NCBI GenBank assembly: GCA_030686995.1
Contig: CM060687.1
Coordinates: 172,651,090 to 172,715,089, forward strand
Length of the DNA: 64,000 bases
Reading direction: 5' to 3'
Source: Artemisia argyi
Taxonomy: Eukaryota; Streptophyta; Magnoliopsida; Asterales; Asteraceae
The notes beneath the pieces are model-generated. The model did not search any database, was not told the DNA's origin, and worked only from the letters and a program-made list of their open reading frames with translations. Made by a program: the position numbers and the translations under genes. Shown piece by piece: positions 11,054-23,026 of this stretch (its first letter is position 1; each line of letters opens with the position of its first letter).

Positions 11054-12503
11054 TTCCCTCCATAACCTTGTCCTCAAGGTTATACGCAGGATATGCAACT
11101 TTGAAATCATTCAACCATTCCCATGTCGCTTCTTCAGGAGACCGACTTGTCCATTGAACCAGCACTTGTCGCTCTAGCTGACCATTCCGTAACATCATTC
11201 GAGAGTCACAAATCTTTATAGGTTGCTCCAGTGGTTGCTCATCCACGAATTCTTCTGGCAAAGGTGTTACCATTTCGCTTCCATTTCCTGTAAAAGATTT
11301 GAGAATAGACACATGGAAAACCGGGTGTATCTTACTAGACACAGGTAACGCCAAACAGTAAGCCACTTTTCCCACACGAGCTTCCACCTTGTAAGGTCCA
11401 TAATAACGCTTTGCTAGCTTATTTGAGAGTCGCTTGGCAAGAGTAATTTGCCAGTATGGTTGAAGCTTAACAAGCACCATATCCCCTACATTAAACTCGA
11501 CATCCCGCCTTTTGCGATTAGCCTTGACTTCCATTCGATGTTTAGTGGATAACAAGCTGTCCTTGAGTTGCCGCAACAACCCATCACGTTCCACAAGTAA
11601 ATCGTCCACAGCCGCTACCTTTGAAGACCCACGTGGATATGGAATTATTGTCAATGGTAACCGTCCATACAATGCCTGGAAAGGTGACATCTTAATGCTA
11701 CTATGATAACTAGAATTATAGCAATATTCTGCCCATGGTAAATAACGAACCCATTGTTGCGGACGGTGGCTAACCATGGCTCGTAAATACTGCTCTAAAC
11801 AACGGTTCACGACTTGCGTTTGCCCATCCGTCTGACGATGATACGCGGTACTATGATTCAACTGTGTACCACTAAAGTGAAATAACTGCTTCCAAAAAGC
11901 ACTTACAAAAATAGGATCACGATCGGATACAATGGTTTTTGGTATCCCATGATGCTTAACCATGATTTCTAGAAACACCTCGGCTACCTTATGTGCATTA
12001 AAACTAGTAGGCAATGATCCAAAATGAGCATACTTCGTTAAACGATCGACCACCACTAAAATAACAGTAATACCCCGAAACGCGGGTAATCCCGTAATAA
12101 AGTCCTTCGACACATCTTCCCATACGGCGTTTGGCGTCGGAAGAGGCTGTAGATAATCACCCGACGCGTCCGTAGAATACTTAGTTTGCTGACATACCAA
12201 GCATTGCTTAATGAATTCTTCTACCGACTGACGCATTCCCTTCCAGAAAAACAAAGCCGACAACCCAACCAACGTCTTCTTGATTCCCCCATGCCCAGCG
12301 CTAGGGGTGTCATGGAACTCTCGTAACAATAATGTCTTAAGCTTCGACTCCTGCCCAATATAATAATGGTTGTTGTAAATGATCGGTCCATTCTCACGTC
12401 TAAACCCACTAAGTACCTCACCATTGTCCATTTTTTGATGTAACTCAAGTAACTCAGTTAATGTGCCATTCTCATCTTGCAAGTCCCCAATGAAACCTAT
12501 CAA
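11040..12503 (-). pseudogene. Reina-like integrase with C-terminal chromodomain-like tail
   Basis: 487 open codons, part of the larger broken pol frame. The zinc-binding HHCC segment includes AGHGG and CLVCQQTK. The catalytic core has the first Asp in VSKDFITG and the second in VSDRDPIF. At the usual DGQTE position the sequence reads DGQTQ (codon 11814-11816), so the catalytic Glu is Gln. A GPYKVEARVGKVAYCLALP block and a final chromodomain-like segment (VLVQWTSRSPEEATWEWL) follow. In known chromoviruses this tail directs integration to particular chromatin. Confidence 0.85.
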
Positions 12504-12523
12504 TGGCTAACTAAAAACCATGA

Positions 12524-13588
12524 AGGTTGAAGTCACCTGCTCGGCCTCCTCAAACGCCTGGGAGAGAGCATCAGCAGCTTGATTAGTTACCCCCGGCTTA
12601 TATTCAATATCAAAATCAAACCCCAATAACTTTCTTACTTACTTTTACTGGAGCGGCGTTTGAATTACTTGGTGCATTAATTCTTTAATACTTTTATGGT
12701 CTGTGCGGATAGTGAACCGTCGTCCCAGCAAATATTGACGCCATTTATACACGGCCTCCACGGTAGTAAACAACTCCTTTTGGTAAGTACCAGCCACCCG
12801 CATACGCGGCCCTAACTTACGACTAAAATAACTAATTGGCCTGTTTCCATGCATCAAAACTGCGCCAATTCCATCTCCCGATGCATCCGCCTCTACTACA
12901 AATACCTCGTCAAAATTTGGAAGACTTAAAAGAGGAGCGTTAGACAATTGTTGCTTAAGTGTTTTGAAAGCATGAGCTTTTGTTTCACCCCACTTAAATC
13001 CATCGTGTTTCAGTAAGTCAATTAAAGGTGCCGCAAGCGAGGCATACCCCAGAATAAACCGTCGATAATATCCCGCAAGCCCTAAGAATCCCTGAACTTG
13101 CCTTTGATTTTTAGGGACCGGCCATTCACGCACTGCCGATATCTTCTTTGGATCCATTTTTACCCCACGAGCTGAAATAATATGTCCCAAGTACTCTAGT
13201 TCCCCGACTCCAAAAACACATTTAGAACGCTTCACATAAAATTGGTGCTCCTGTAAACATTGAAAAACACGCTCAAATGTTCCAAATGCGAGCTAAAGGT
13301 CGTACTATAAACTAGGATATCATCAAAAAATACAATCACGAATTTACGCAAGTAGGGAGAAAACAACCTATTCATAGTCGCTTGAAATGTTGAAGGCGCA
13401 TTGGTAAGTCCAAACGGCATGACCAAAAATTCATAATGCCAGTCATGTGTTCGAAAAGCTGTCTTGTATACGTCCTGTTCGTGTACCCGAATCTTATGGT
13501 AACCTGCCCGTAAATCTAATTTATTAAAAATACTAGCCCCACCTAACTCATCGAACATCTCGTCAGCCGTAAGCATCGAAAAACACAC
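12524..13588 (-). pseudogene. Reina-like RT core and RNase H (second copy of the RT duplication)
   Basis: Contains RT motifs [27 protein letters not shown] and the catalytic FFDDILVYS, then a connection region with LGLAGYYRRF. RNase H follows (VEADASGDGIGAVL and RTDHKSIKEL). Frame breaks occur near 13232 and 12645. The part above 13262 is one half of a 316-bp tandem duplication. Confidence 0.82.
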
Positions 13589-13893
13589 TCCAAATGTTAT
13601 AAATGCGAGCTAAGGGTCGTACTATAAACTAGGATATCATCAAAAATACAATCACGAATTTACGCAAGTAGGGAGAAAACAACCTATTCATAGTCACTTG
13701 AAATGTTGAAGGCGCATTGGTAAGTCCAAACGGCATGACTAAAAATTCATAATGCCCGTCATTTGTTCAAAAAGCCGTCTTGTACGCGTCCCGTTAGTGT
13801 ACCCGAATCTGATGGTAACCTGCCCGTAAATCTAATTTAGTAAAAATACTAGCCCCACCTAACTCATCGAACATCTCGTCAGCCGTAGGGATT
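13262..13893 (-). repeat. Tandem duplication of the RT catalytic segment
   Basis: 13262-13577 and 13578-13893 are two adjacent roughly 316-bp copies, similar throughout but with substitutions and small indels. Each encodes the segment from [15 protein letters not shown] past the FxDD region. In the upstream copy (13578-13893) the frame stops after GYHQIRVH and the DD region is out of frame. Confidence 0.85.
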
Positions 13894-14595
13894 GGAAACT
13901 TATCCTTCACCGTGACCGAATTAACAGCGCGATAATCCACACAAAAACTATAGCTCCCTTCCTTCTTTTTTACAAGTAAAATAGGTGAAGAAAAAAGACT
14001 ATGACTAAAATGAAAAATTCCTTGGCTCAACATTTCCATTACTAACCGTTCCATCTCACCCTTCTGATAATGTGGATAACGGTAAGGACGTACGTTCATC
14101 GGTTTAGTGTTTGGTAACAAATGAATTCTATGATCCACTAAGCGGTTAAGTGGTAGACACGTTGGTTCCTGAAACAAAGCATCAAACCGAGCCAAAAGTT
14201 GATCAAGCTCAGCTTGTCCAGAAGACGTGGGCAACGTGGAGGTGGCCTGATCACTGTCGCCCTGCAAAAGCATAACCGTGACATTCATAAATTCCATATA
14301 CATCCTCCATCTCCAACAATGCCTGCATGTGGTGGAAGCAAATTTTCTTCATTCTTAGTGACTCGTCACCCTTCAACGTATAAGTAGTTCCCGAAAGAGT
14401 GAATACCATTATTTGATGCGCGTAGTCATGAGTAACCTTCCCCAATGTTTGTAACCATTGAATACCCAAAACCACATCGAGAACTTTCATAGGTAAGACA
14501 TATAAGTCGACCTCGATCTCAAATCCTCGCATGTGAAGAGGCACACGTGAGCAGACATTCTCACACAATAGCGACGCCCCACTACCAATATACAC
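13794..14595 (-). pseudogene. Reina-like protease C-terminal part and RT N-terminal part
   Basis: Two overlapping open stretches cover the protease downstream half (VLDVVLGIQWLQTLG) and the RT start ([44 protein letters not shown]), broken by a frame change near 14300. It ends at the start of the tandem RT duplication. Confidence 0.8.
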
Positions 14596-14613
14596 CTTAA
14601 AAGCCTTGGTCGC

Positions 14614-15758
14614 CTAAAGTGGTAGACGCATTCGCTTTGTAACATCGGACTGCACAAAATTGTGAGTGCTACCATTATCAATGAGTACATGCACCTCAGT
14701 AGCACCAATCGTCCCCCATAATTGAAGAGAACGTGGGCTGCCCTGACCCACCAATGAGTTGAGAATAGAGATATCGCCACTCTCGATTGCATCATCTCCT
14801 TCCGCGACTGCTTCCTCACTTACATCCCCATCATCATCTGTCATGAGCAACAAAAACTTACCAGGACACTTATGTCCCCTCGTCCACCTATTGTCACAAT
14901 TGAAATACAACCCTTTACTCAAATGTTCTTGTCGTTTCACTGGTGAAATCCATTTGATAGCCAAAGGTTTCCCAGTAGTAGTAACCGTAGCCTTAGGGGG
15001 AGTCGGAAGTAAAGGCGTGGGGAGAACTGATGATGAGCGTTGGTTTTGAGAACCGCCACTGGTAATAGTAACCTTAGATGTATCCACCCCTGTACCTTGA
15101 TCCTCCAAGCGCGCCTCAGTGACCCGAGCCAATGCAAATGCATCGCCAAGGGTGGTTGGTTGGACAACAACAACTCGCGTTGCAATGGCAATTTAAGCCC
15201 CGAGATATATAAAGAAATAAGTAAGGACTCCGAAATTTGTGTAACCCTGTTCATGAGCTTTTCAAACTCACATTGGTACTCTGCCACTATTCTAGTTTGT
15301 AATAACTTAGATAAAGCTCCTTGTGGATCCTCGTACTTTGAAGGACCAAACTGATTCTTAACACTCTCCTCAAACTTGGGCCAATCAGCAATCAACCCAT
15401 TCCTTGTCATCCAACAAAACCATTCCGCAGCGGCCCCTTCAAGATTAAACCCCACGATCCATAAGCGTTGATCCGCGGGTGTGTTGAGCAAAGAACAATA
15501 CTAATTAATAGAAAATAACCAACTCTCAGGATCGTCGCCCGAAAACTTAGGAACATCTAGGCGCATAGACCGTGGTAACAAGGTCCCCTGATCACCTCTG
15601 CCACCATGTCGAACGTGAAACAACCATGTAGCCGCCTATAATTCATCCCTTAAAGCATTGAATTGCGCCTGAAAATTTGTAGATTGTTGTTCTGCCACAT
15701 GCTCAGCCGCATCCTGATAATCTTCGAGCCGCAAACGAATTGTCTGTTCATCCACCAT
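14614..15758 (-). pseudogene. Reina-like Gag and protease N-terminal part
   Basis: Gag starts at the ATG at 15756-15758, 20 bases after the 5' LTR (MVDEQTIRL). It continues through LDVPKFSGDDPESW and WIVGFNLEGAAAEWF, with at least two in-frame TAG codons in its first 100 codons and a frame change near 15130. The protease segment has VHVLIDNGSTHNF. The usual motif is DSG, so the residue after the catalytic Asp is changed to Asn. One cysteine-containing zinc-binding-like stretch (YFNCDNRWTRGHKC) precedes it. Confidence 0.75.
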
Positions 15759-15778
15759 GAGTACAATGAAAGTACCAA

Positions 15779-16132
15779 TGATACAATCTACTTGTATCGG
15801 TAGTACACCACTATAGTGGGTGCGGACTCCTTAAGAAAAGAGAAGAGAAGCAGATATTATTTAGACAAAACTATGACTTTAATTGATAATCTATTCGGTA
15901 TATAAATAGCCGAATAATAACTTGTAACCCAAGACAAATACTTAAATATTCTGAAACACAGATTCTTTGACACAAAGACATTCCTAATACGACTCAAAGA
16001 CTTTCCTAAAACATTGAGATAAATATAGATAAATACGGAGATAAATCCTAGCCCATAACAAACGAGTCTTGCCACTTTGGTGCCTTCTTGGTCCGCTTGC
16101 CACGACCCAACGGGTCTGTTAAGGGCATAACA
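15779..16132 (-). repeat. Reina-like 5' LTR
   Basis: 354 bp, matching 10702-11053. It is flanked on the right by GTGTG. Confidence 0.88.
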
Positions 16133-16373
16133 GTGTGTCCCTTTCCTTGTGTTTGTTCGAATGGGTATGACCCAAACAACACATCCATTCGGTTTGTAAC
16201 TGACATAACTGCCACATAACCGAATAACTAACTAACCAATTTAACTAACTAACTAACTTAACCGCTATTCGGTTACTAACTATTTAAACTAACACAAACA
16301 GTCCTTTGGCTTTGCGTTATTACAAATGTCCTACAAGACTTATACAATAAAAAGTGCAACATTTACTTGAACG

Positions 16374-16607
16374 TAGTGATGAGCAAAAGAACCAAAGAAC
16401 CGGAACCAGACCGAGAACCGGACCGAAACCATGAAGAACCGAACCAGAACTAGAACCAATGGTTTCAGTTCCGGTTCTTGATTTTGAGATTTTTCAGTTC
16501 TTGGGTCGGTTCGGATCGGTTCCACCGGTTCTCGGTTCTTTAACCAAATATCCAATAATTTAAAAAATAAGTTTTTTTAACTTCTTAGCAAAATATTAAT
16601 CAAATCC

Positions 16608-16691
<84 letters not shown>

Positions 16692-16785
16692 GCCATCAAG
16701 CTCAAACACTCTAAACCATAATCCTTAATTCACTAAAACATCCACAAATCAATAATTAATCTAAACTTAGTAACATTCCAAGATG

Positions 16786-16835
<50 letters not shown>

Positions 16836-17544
16836 GCCATCAAGCTCAAACACTCTAAACCATAATCCTTAATTCACTAAAACATCCACAAATCAATAAT
16901 TAATCTAAACTTAGTAACATTCCAAGATGATTCATCATAATATTTAATTTACCAGACCCTTATAGAACTCGCTTGTGAACACTGATTGTTGAAGCTTTGA
17001 TTTGTACCCAAGATTGGGTGAGAAAGTCGAGAACACAAATTAGTTGGGATGATGTTGAAGATCTTATTAAAGAAGATTAGATTGTCAAGGATATGGAAGA
17101 ACAATTAGAGAAACTAACTGGAAGAGACAAAAAGAAACAAACTTTGGAACTCAAAACGGTCTTGGTTATTTTGATGGAGAAAGTTTTAAGTTATTCTATT
17201 TTGTTTTCCGGATTGTTATGCTTTATTTTTTTGTTAAAAATATGAATGAGTGAAAGTAACTATAGAATGATTGATTATTTGAGTTTATGGTTTAGTTGTT
17301 ACTTGTTATTTGCTTAAATGTAAATGGTTGCAAGTTCTTAAAAAGTTTAAATTTTTGTGTTTTTTTATTAGCTTAATAGAAAAGCGGTTCCTATACGAAT
17401 AGATCCAAAAGAACCAAAACAGGAACCGGAACCAAAAACTATATTCGGTTTGGTTCTCGGTTTCCACTTTTCAGAAAAATCGGTTCTCGGATCCACCGGT
17501 TCTGGTTCTGGTTCCAACCGGTTCTAGAACCATGCTCATCCCTA
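16374..17544. mobile_element. Non-autonomous hAT-type element
   Basis: 1171 bp with short inverted ends TAGTGATGAGCA and TGCTCATCCCTA, flanked by a perfect 8-bp duplication CTTGAACG (16366-16373 and 17545-17552). The 8-bp duplication and TAGxGATGAGCA ends are hAT hallmarks. The outer 170 bases at each end are dense in GAACC/GGTTC motifs, likely subterminal transposase-binding repeats. No transposase is encoded; the middle contains AT microsatellites and an internal duplication. Confidence 0.88.
16615..16932. repeat. 144-bp tandem duplication bearing (AT)n tracts, inside the hAT element
   Basis: A unit starting AAAATTAGCCATCAAG occurs at 16685 and again at 16829 (period 144). Each copy is preceded by an (AT)n tract, at about 16615-16684 and 16788-16828. 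The unit body is essentially identical between copies. Confidence 0.85.
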
Positions 17545-17866
17545 CTTGAACGTTGCTTCGGTCTCCTACAAATGCATCACCCACCTATTTATACTACTCC
17601 ATAGAAGTTTCTAGATACAAGAATTTTCCATAGATACTTCTTGCATCATCTTGATAATTCTTATCCACTCTAGATAAGTTTAACTAGATATTTCTATCAT
17701 ATTCTAGATACTTCTAGTAGTTATCTTCTACTACAATATTCTAAACACTTCTAAGGATATTTTTCTATGACCATTCTACGACTTTCTAGAAGCTTCTTCA
17801 TAACGGGCTCGGGCTTTCATTTATAGTCCAATCTTTATTAGACTAAATCAAGTTTATGATCCAACA

Positions 17867-17876
17867 CCCCCTTTAA
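17867..17876 (-). other. Polypurine tract of Copia-2
   Basis: On the minus strand, TTAAAGGGGG abuts the LTR start TGTTGGATC. Confidence 0.7.
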
Positions 17877-19334
17877 ACTTGATTTCCCGACGCCAAACAT
17901 CATCCTTAGTCTAGAGAAATCCCCTCGTTGAGCGGCTTGGTGAAGATATCTGAAACTTGGTTTTTGGACCTCGCATGTATCACTCGTATATCCTTCCTGT
18001 TCATAGTCTATACCATGCTTCTTCTTGTTCCCTTTAGCGACAAGCCTTGCCTTGTACTTCTCCACTTCGCATTTGGCGTTTTCTTGGCCTTGTATACCCA
18101 CTTGACTCCAATAGCCTTTTGGCCTTTCGGAAGGGTCGTCAACTCCCACGTATCATTCTTTTCTATTGACTTCATCTCCTCGTCCATGGCTTGTCTCCCT
18201 TTCTTGCTTTTCCTAGCTTCTTCAAAAACTAAAGGTTCATGGTCAATATACAAATAAGGGGTTTTTTCTCAGTTATGCCGTAGAGCTCCTGCAAATTTCT
18301 TATCTTTGGTTCTCCTTCACTTGAACTTGAAGGTGAGACTTGGGTTGGAGTTGGACTTTGAGGTTGTTGGGCTTCTTCACTTGATTCATCCGTCTCTTCT
18401 TTGTCATTTATAGGAAGAAAGTCATACCCTTCATTTTCCTTAATGTTCCAGTCCCATGCTTCTTCTTCATTGAACTCTACGTATCTACTCACTACCACCT
18501 TATTTGAAATTGGATTATAGAGCTTATAACCTTTTGACTGCTTGTCGTAGCCAACAAACACATGCTTCTCACTTTTATCATCAAGCTTGGATCGCCTTTG
18601 GCTCGGAACATGGACATATGTTATACTTTCGAATACCCTTAGGTGAGAGATGGTAGGTTTCAACCCATTCCATGCTTCTTGTGGAGTCTTGTTGTCTAAA
18701 CTCTTTGACGGACACAAGTTCAATAGATATACCGTACAGTCAACCGCTTCGGCCCAAAACTCCTTAGGCATCTTCTTACTTTTCAACATGCTTTGGACCA
18801 TATTGAGAATAGTTCTATTCTTTCTCTCCACCACTCCATTTTGTTGTAGGGAGTAAGGAGCCGTTAGAAATCTCCGGATCCCATTATCCTCATAAAATTT
18901 GTTAAATTCTTTCGATAAAAATCACCTCTATCGGATCTCATGGATTTAATTTTTAAACCTTTCTCCTTTTCAACCATAGCCTTAAATATCTTAAAACCTT
19001 CAAAAGCTTGGCATTTTTCTTTTAGAGAATATACCCAAGTCTTTCTTGAAAAGTCATCAATAAAAAGCATAAAGTAAAGATTCTTACCATGAGCTGGTGG
19101 AGTAATGGGACTGCACAAATCCGTGTGAACTAGTTGTAGAGGCTCCTTAGCTCTTGATGTTGCTTCTTTCATAAACGAAATTCTAGCATGCGGGCATCCT
19201 TCACACACTTGATTGGGATGATCAATTTGATCTAATCCTTTCACCATTCCCTTTGAGGATAATAACTTTAAATCACCAAAATTTAAGTACCCATATCTCA
19301 TGTGCCAAAGCCACGAATAATCCTTCAAACAACT
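17877..19334 (-). pseudogene. Copia-2 pol fragment: integrase and truncated RT
   Basis: Minus-strand frames encode the GAG-pre-integrase (WLWHMRYGYLNFGDLKLL, CEGCPHAR), the integrase core (HTDLCSP, RSDRGDF, then VERKNR after a frame break near 18850) and the RT leader (MDEEMKSIEKNDTWEL, KARLVAKG). After KHGIDYEQ the coding stops making sense and the polypurine tract follows within about 150 bases. The RT catalytic core and RNase H have therefore been deleted. The upstream end is cut by the Tekay-like insertion at 19335; the rest resumes at 27583. Confidence 0.82.
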
Positions 19335-22303
19335 TGTCACAACCCGCTATTTCCCAGGTCAATACTATTTTCTAAACTCGAATTTAAATTCTCGACTTTT
19401 AATTTGAAACATTTTTCGTGAGCCCTTTTACTTGAATCGACGCGAATATCTAACTAAATTCTAAGTACACTAGGACTTAGGCTAATTTTAGTCCACAACG
19501 CTCCGGTACCTTGCTCCTTCTTCATTTCACCATTTTATACTATGAAACAAAATTTTATTCTTTAAACACTTACGGTTTTAAATTCAACAAACGTTAATTT
19601 TTATTCACGAATTTAATACTCGACATACACGACTTTCTCAACAATTATTTTTAGGGTATTTTTATACTTCTAAAATTATTACAAAAGTCCCAAAAATATT
19701 TTCCGATGTTCAAGTTAAATTCTTTACACCTTACGTTTAATTACGTATAACTTTCGTTAACTACCAAACTAATACCCAATACATATTTTTACTACCTAAT
19801 ACATTTAATAAAAATTACATCTATTTTCTTCCTATTTTAGGCTATGTGCCGCCCACCCTAGCTACATGATTACTCACTATTAATTTTTTTTACTTGGAAC
19901 AACAAAGCATGAAACATGGTATTTAATTAAGGTGGCTAGAGCCACCCTTTTTTGGCCCCTTTTTCCCCTAAAAATACGGCAAGACCACAAGGGCCAATTC
20001 AACAAACTTTGACCACTTTGAAATCTCTTACTATATATACATATACTCATACTAGTAACTTATATTTAGTTACAAAGAAAAACATATCACCTCCCATCTA
20101 TATACATATTTCGACACCACCAAGGAGCAAGGGAAGAGTTTGTTGTTGGGCACTTTCAAGGGTACCTAAGGTAGATTAACAAGGGTTTGATACTAGTCTT
20201 GGGGATTACACGAGTGTTTTACCAACCTCACCTCACTAACCTCTTTGTAAGTGATTTTTACCCTACTTATACTTCATGATCTTTCATGAGTTTTATGCTT
20301 GTTTAGTTTATATACTTGGTTATCACTTGGTACATGTTGAAAATCTTTACATCCACTTTGATCTCTTACAAGAAAAGGTGTTTTGAACAAGACTTGGTTA
20401 CAAGAAAAATTGTTAACAAAGATCTTTACAAGAAAATAATAAAATCTTTATATATAACTATATGTTATTTGTAGTTTTAAAAAAAAAAAAAAATACTTGG
20501 ATGATCTTGTACATGGATCTTGAATATTGATTAAGTTATGTTAGATCACCATATACTAGTTGAGAAGTTGATGGAGGAACTAGGACTAGATTTGGAGTTG
20601 TTGTAAAGTGGTGAAAATAAATAAAACACTAGGAAATATAGTTTGACATTATTTATATTAGATCTGTCCTATTCGACCCTTCACAGAAAAATCAGTACCT
20701 TGGTGGCCACATTAGGCTAGAAATATAGAATATAGACTTAATAACGAAAACATAGCCGCTCGAACGAGTTAAAACGGACTTATAACGAAAAAGATATGCT
20801 ATTTCCAAGATTGACGACTAAAACTATATTTTCGGAAAAATGGTTTCTGTCCCGATTTTTTTTGAGCTAGGAAAACTGAGGTTAAATGACATTTAGGCTA
20901 GCCGAGACCTTGAAAAACCTAAAGTGTACTTGATTACCTTCGCGGGAATATATAGAACTTGAAAAACGGAGTTACGAAGCAAAAGTTATAGTCCAAAGAA
21001 ATTGCGACGAAACAATACATTTTGACAGCTTTTTATTCTTCTCTCAAAAGCTGATGGATATATTAAAATGAGTTTTTGGATATTTTAGAGTGTAAATTGG
21101 CTAAAACGACGTAAATAAAAATGGTAGAACATTGTGTATACTTATTAGGTGCGTTAGAGTTTTTCAAAATATATATTTACAAGACGACTAATATTTGGTC
21201 GTGAGATTTACAAGCTACGTTTTTCTAAAATGGTGGATGACTTAAATACGAGATCACTTTGATTACCTACATTTTTGACGATAAAAATTTCAACAACATG
21301 TACAAGTGATAATGTAGTGTATGACTTGCATGCTTGATCTTGTTTTGAACCTAAGACATATGTATTATCTAGGTTGCGCTTAGGGTAACCGGACCTTATT
21401 TCTTACTACTACTTTGTCTATCGGATATTGCTTTTGCTAAGGTGAGTCATAGCCCCACTTTTACTCTTTACACTTGTTTTAACTCTTTGGGGGAGATACA
21501 TGCTCAACTACTTGTTTTTACTTGTACAAATATTTAAAACATTTATACTTGATTACTTTTATACTTGATAACACTTATACTTGATTTTATACATACGTGA
21601 TTGTGTTATACTTACTTGATACTTGAAACGTTTAAACTTTTATGCTTTGGGAAACGACACCCAGTAAACTTTTATACTTTGGGAAACGGCACCCAGTGAT
21701 CTGTCAAAGGAGAGGTATTGATAGTACTCATGGGAAGATGCCCCCTACCCTTGTGTCTAGACTTGACCTTGGATGTCGTAGTACTATTTGGGGAGAGGCC
21801 CCCGCCTTTGTGTCTATGCTTGACCTTGGGTGAATATAATCCTGAGAAACTATCTTTTAGCAGTGGGTTGTGAACACACAGGTTGCAAGTCTCTTATGGC
21901 GGGACTTGCAACTGAGTGGATTTACGATGCCTTTGCTGTGTGATCATTTTCTATATACTTTATTTGTTAAACAACTCTATGAACTCACCAACCTTTGTGT
22001 TGACACTTTTAAGCATGTTTATCTCAGGTTAGAAAGGCGATAGCAGGTTTGTGGAGCGGAGAGTCTTAGGGCATGCATTTTGAAGACTTTCGCTTTTATC
22101 TTTTACCATTCGATACTTTTAAAAACCTATGTACTATTAATTTGGGATCTTTTGGTTTGTAAACTATGACTTTTATCTATTCGAATGGTAACTTTTAAAA
22201 AAAACGTCTCTATTAGAGTTCGTTTTCTATATCTTGTACTTTGTGCCCTGAAGTAGCATCCCTATAACACAGTCTTCCGCTGCGGTATTTTGGGGGTGTT
22301 ACA
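19335..22303 (+). repeat. Tekay-like 5' LTR
   Basis: 2969 bp, TGTCACAACCCGC...GGGGGTGTTACA. A TATA-like stretch (CTATATATACATATAC) lies near 20031. Short ORFs in it recur in the other LTR because the LTR is duplicated, and they are not considered genes. Two near-repeats around TTTGGGAAACGRCACCCAGT lie at about 21643-21697. Confidence 0.93.
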
Positions 22304-22306
22304 GAT

Positions 22307-22318
22307 TGGTACCAGAGC
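22307..22318 (+). other. Tekay-like primer-binding site
   Basis: TGGTACCAGAGC three bases after the 5' LTR. It matches the initiator-Met-tRNA primer site TGGTATCAGAGC with one change. Confidence 0.85.
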
Positions 22319-23026
22319 CTTGGTTATAGAGAACTAGGTTGTTTTTAGAGTCTAGACTATAACTACATACATTTAGACTCTCCTCCCTATCGCCTTGCAT
22401 TTTTTTTTTTCATACACGTACGCTTGCTGATAATTTTCTTAGACCTACGCTATTAGGTATTTTGTGGTACCGATGGGGAAGTCCCAAAATCTAGGCAAGT
22501 TATCAGAAACATGGAGCTCGGTAATAACTGATCATTTAACTTAATCTTGTGACAGTTCTTGTTTGATGAGACATGAGACTAAGTTAAATGAAGGTTATTA
22601 CTTAGCTGTAGAGATTTGATGAATTGCCCGAGGATGGGAGTTCTCTTGAAGATACTCTTTAGAAACCGTTAGAAACTAGACTACCCAGTGACTTTAGCAC
22701 TTAAGGGAGAATCCTTTGTTCCTTCGTACTGAGCGTGACATTCCCTAGATTCCCATTTAAGCAACGTCTACCACTGAGATATGTGTGCCTGGTGATATGT
22801 ACACCTGTGAAAGGAAACATTTATAATTGTGGTGGCCAACATAATTATAAGTGCTTCACGACACACGTGGACATATGACTATGCATATGTAGATCGGTGT
22901 TGGCACAACTTAGGAGCAAATTGGTGGCACGATATTATATATGAGGATGTTAAGTATAGACTTGGGTTAATCAACGGTTTCCCCTCAACTCTGACGTTCA
23001 CTAAATGTCCTTCCTCTCAGGAAATC

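Larger units (their letters stand above)
10702..16132 (-). mobile_element. Reina-like Ty3/gypsy chromovirus (defective)
   Basis: 5431 bp with LTRs 10702-11053 and 15779-16132 (TGATACA...TAACA) and the duplication GTGTG at 10697-10701 and 16133-16137. On the minus strand the order is gag, protease, RT, RNase H, integrase and a C-terminal chromodomain-like segment, which fits the Reina group of chromoviruses. Gag begins about 20 bases after the 5' LTR. The sequence after that LTR (TTGGTACTTTCATTG) is not a standard Met-tRNA primer site. Several stops and an internal RT duplication make it non-autonomous. Confidence 0.88.
10547..16361 (-). repeat. Probable solo LTR inserted in the Copia-2 3' LTR (itself split by the Reina-like element)
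   Basis: This is about 380 bp once the Reina-like element is excluded. On the minus strand it begins TGTTGCAC and ends CTGTACA, and carries a TATA-like box. TACTT lies on both sides (10541-10545 and 16364-16368) with one and two extra bases next to the TG/CA ends, so the target duplication is slightly imperfect. The Copia-2 5' LTR lacks this segment, showing it is an insertion. No internal coding region of its own is seen. Confidence 0.6.
10468..17866 (-). repeat. Copia-2 3' LTR, split by two insertions
   Basis: LTR pieces are 10468-10545, 16364-16373 and 17553-17866, about 400 bp when inserts are ignored. They match 28989-29365 plus 31841-31863. The interruptions are the probable solo LTR (10547-16361, containing the Reina-like element) and the hAT (16374-17544). 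Confidence 0.82.

Noticed and set aside
16340..16555. 71-codon minus-strand ORF in the hAT end
   Set aside because: It is a translation of the GAACC/GGTTC subterminal motifs; low complexity and crossing the element boundary.
19952..20179. 75-codon ORF, repeated identically at 25226-25453, as a small gene
   Set aside because: The copies are identical only because they lie in the two LTRs of one young element. No recognisable domain.
21642..21833. 63-codon ORF, repeated at 26916-27107
   Set aside because: Same reason: LTR duplication, low complexity, no domain.
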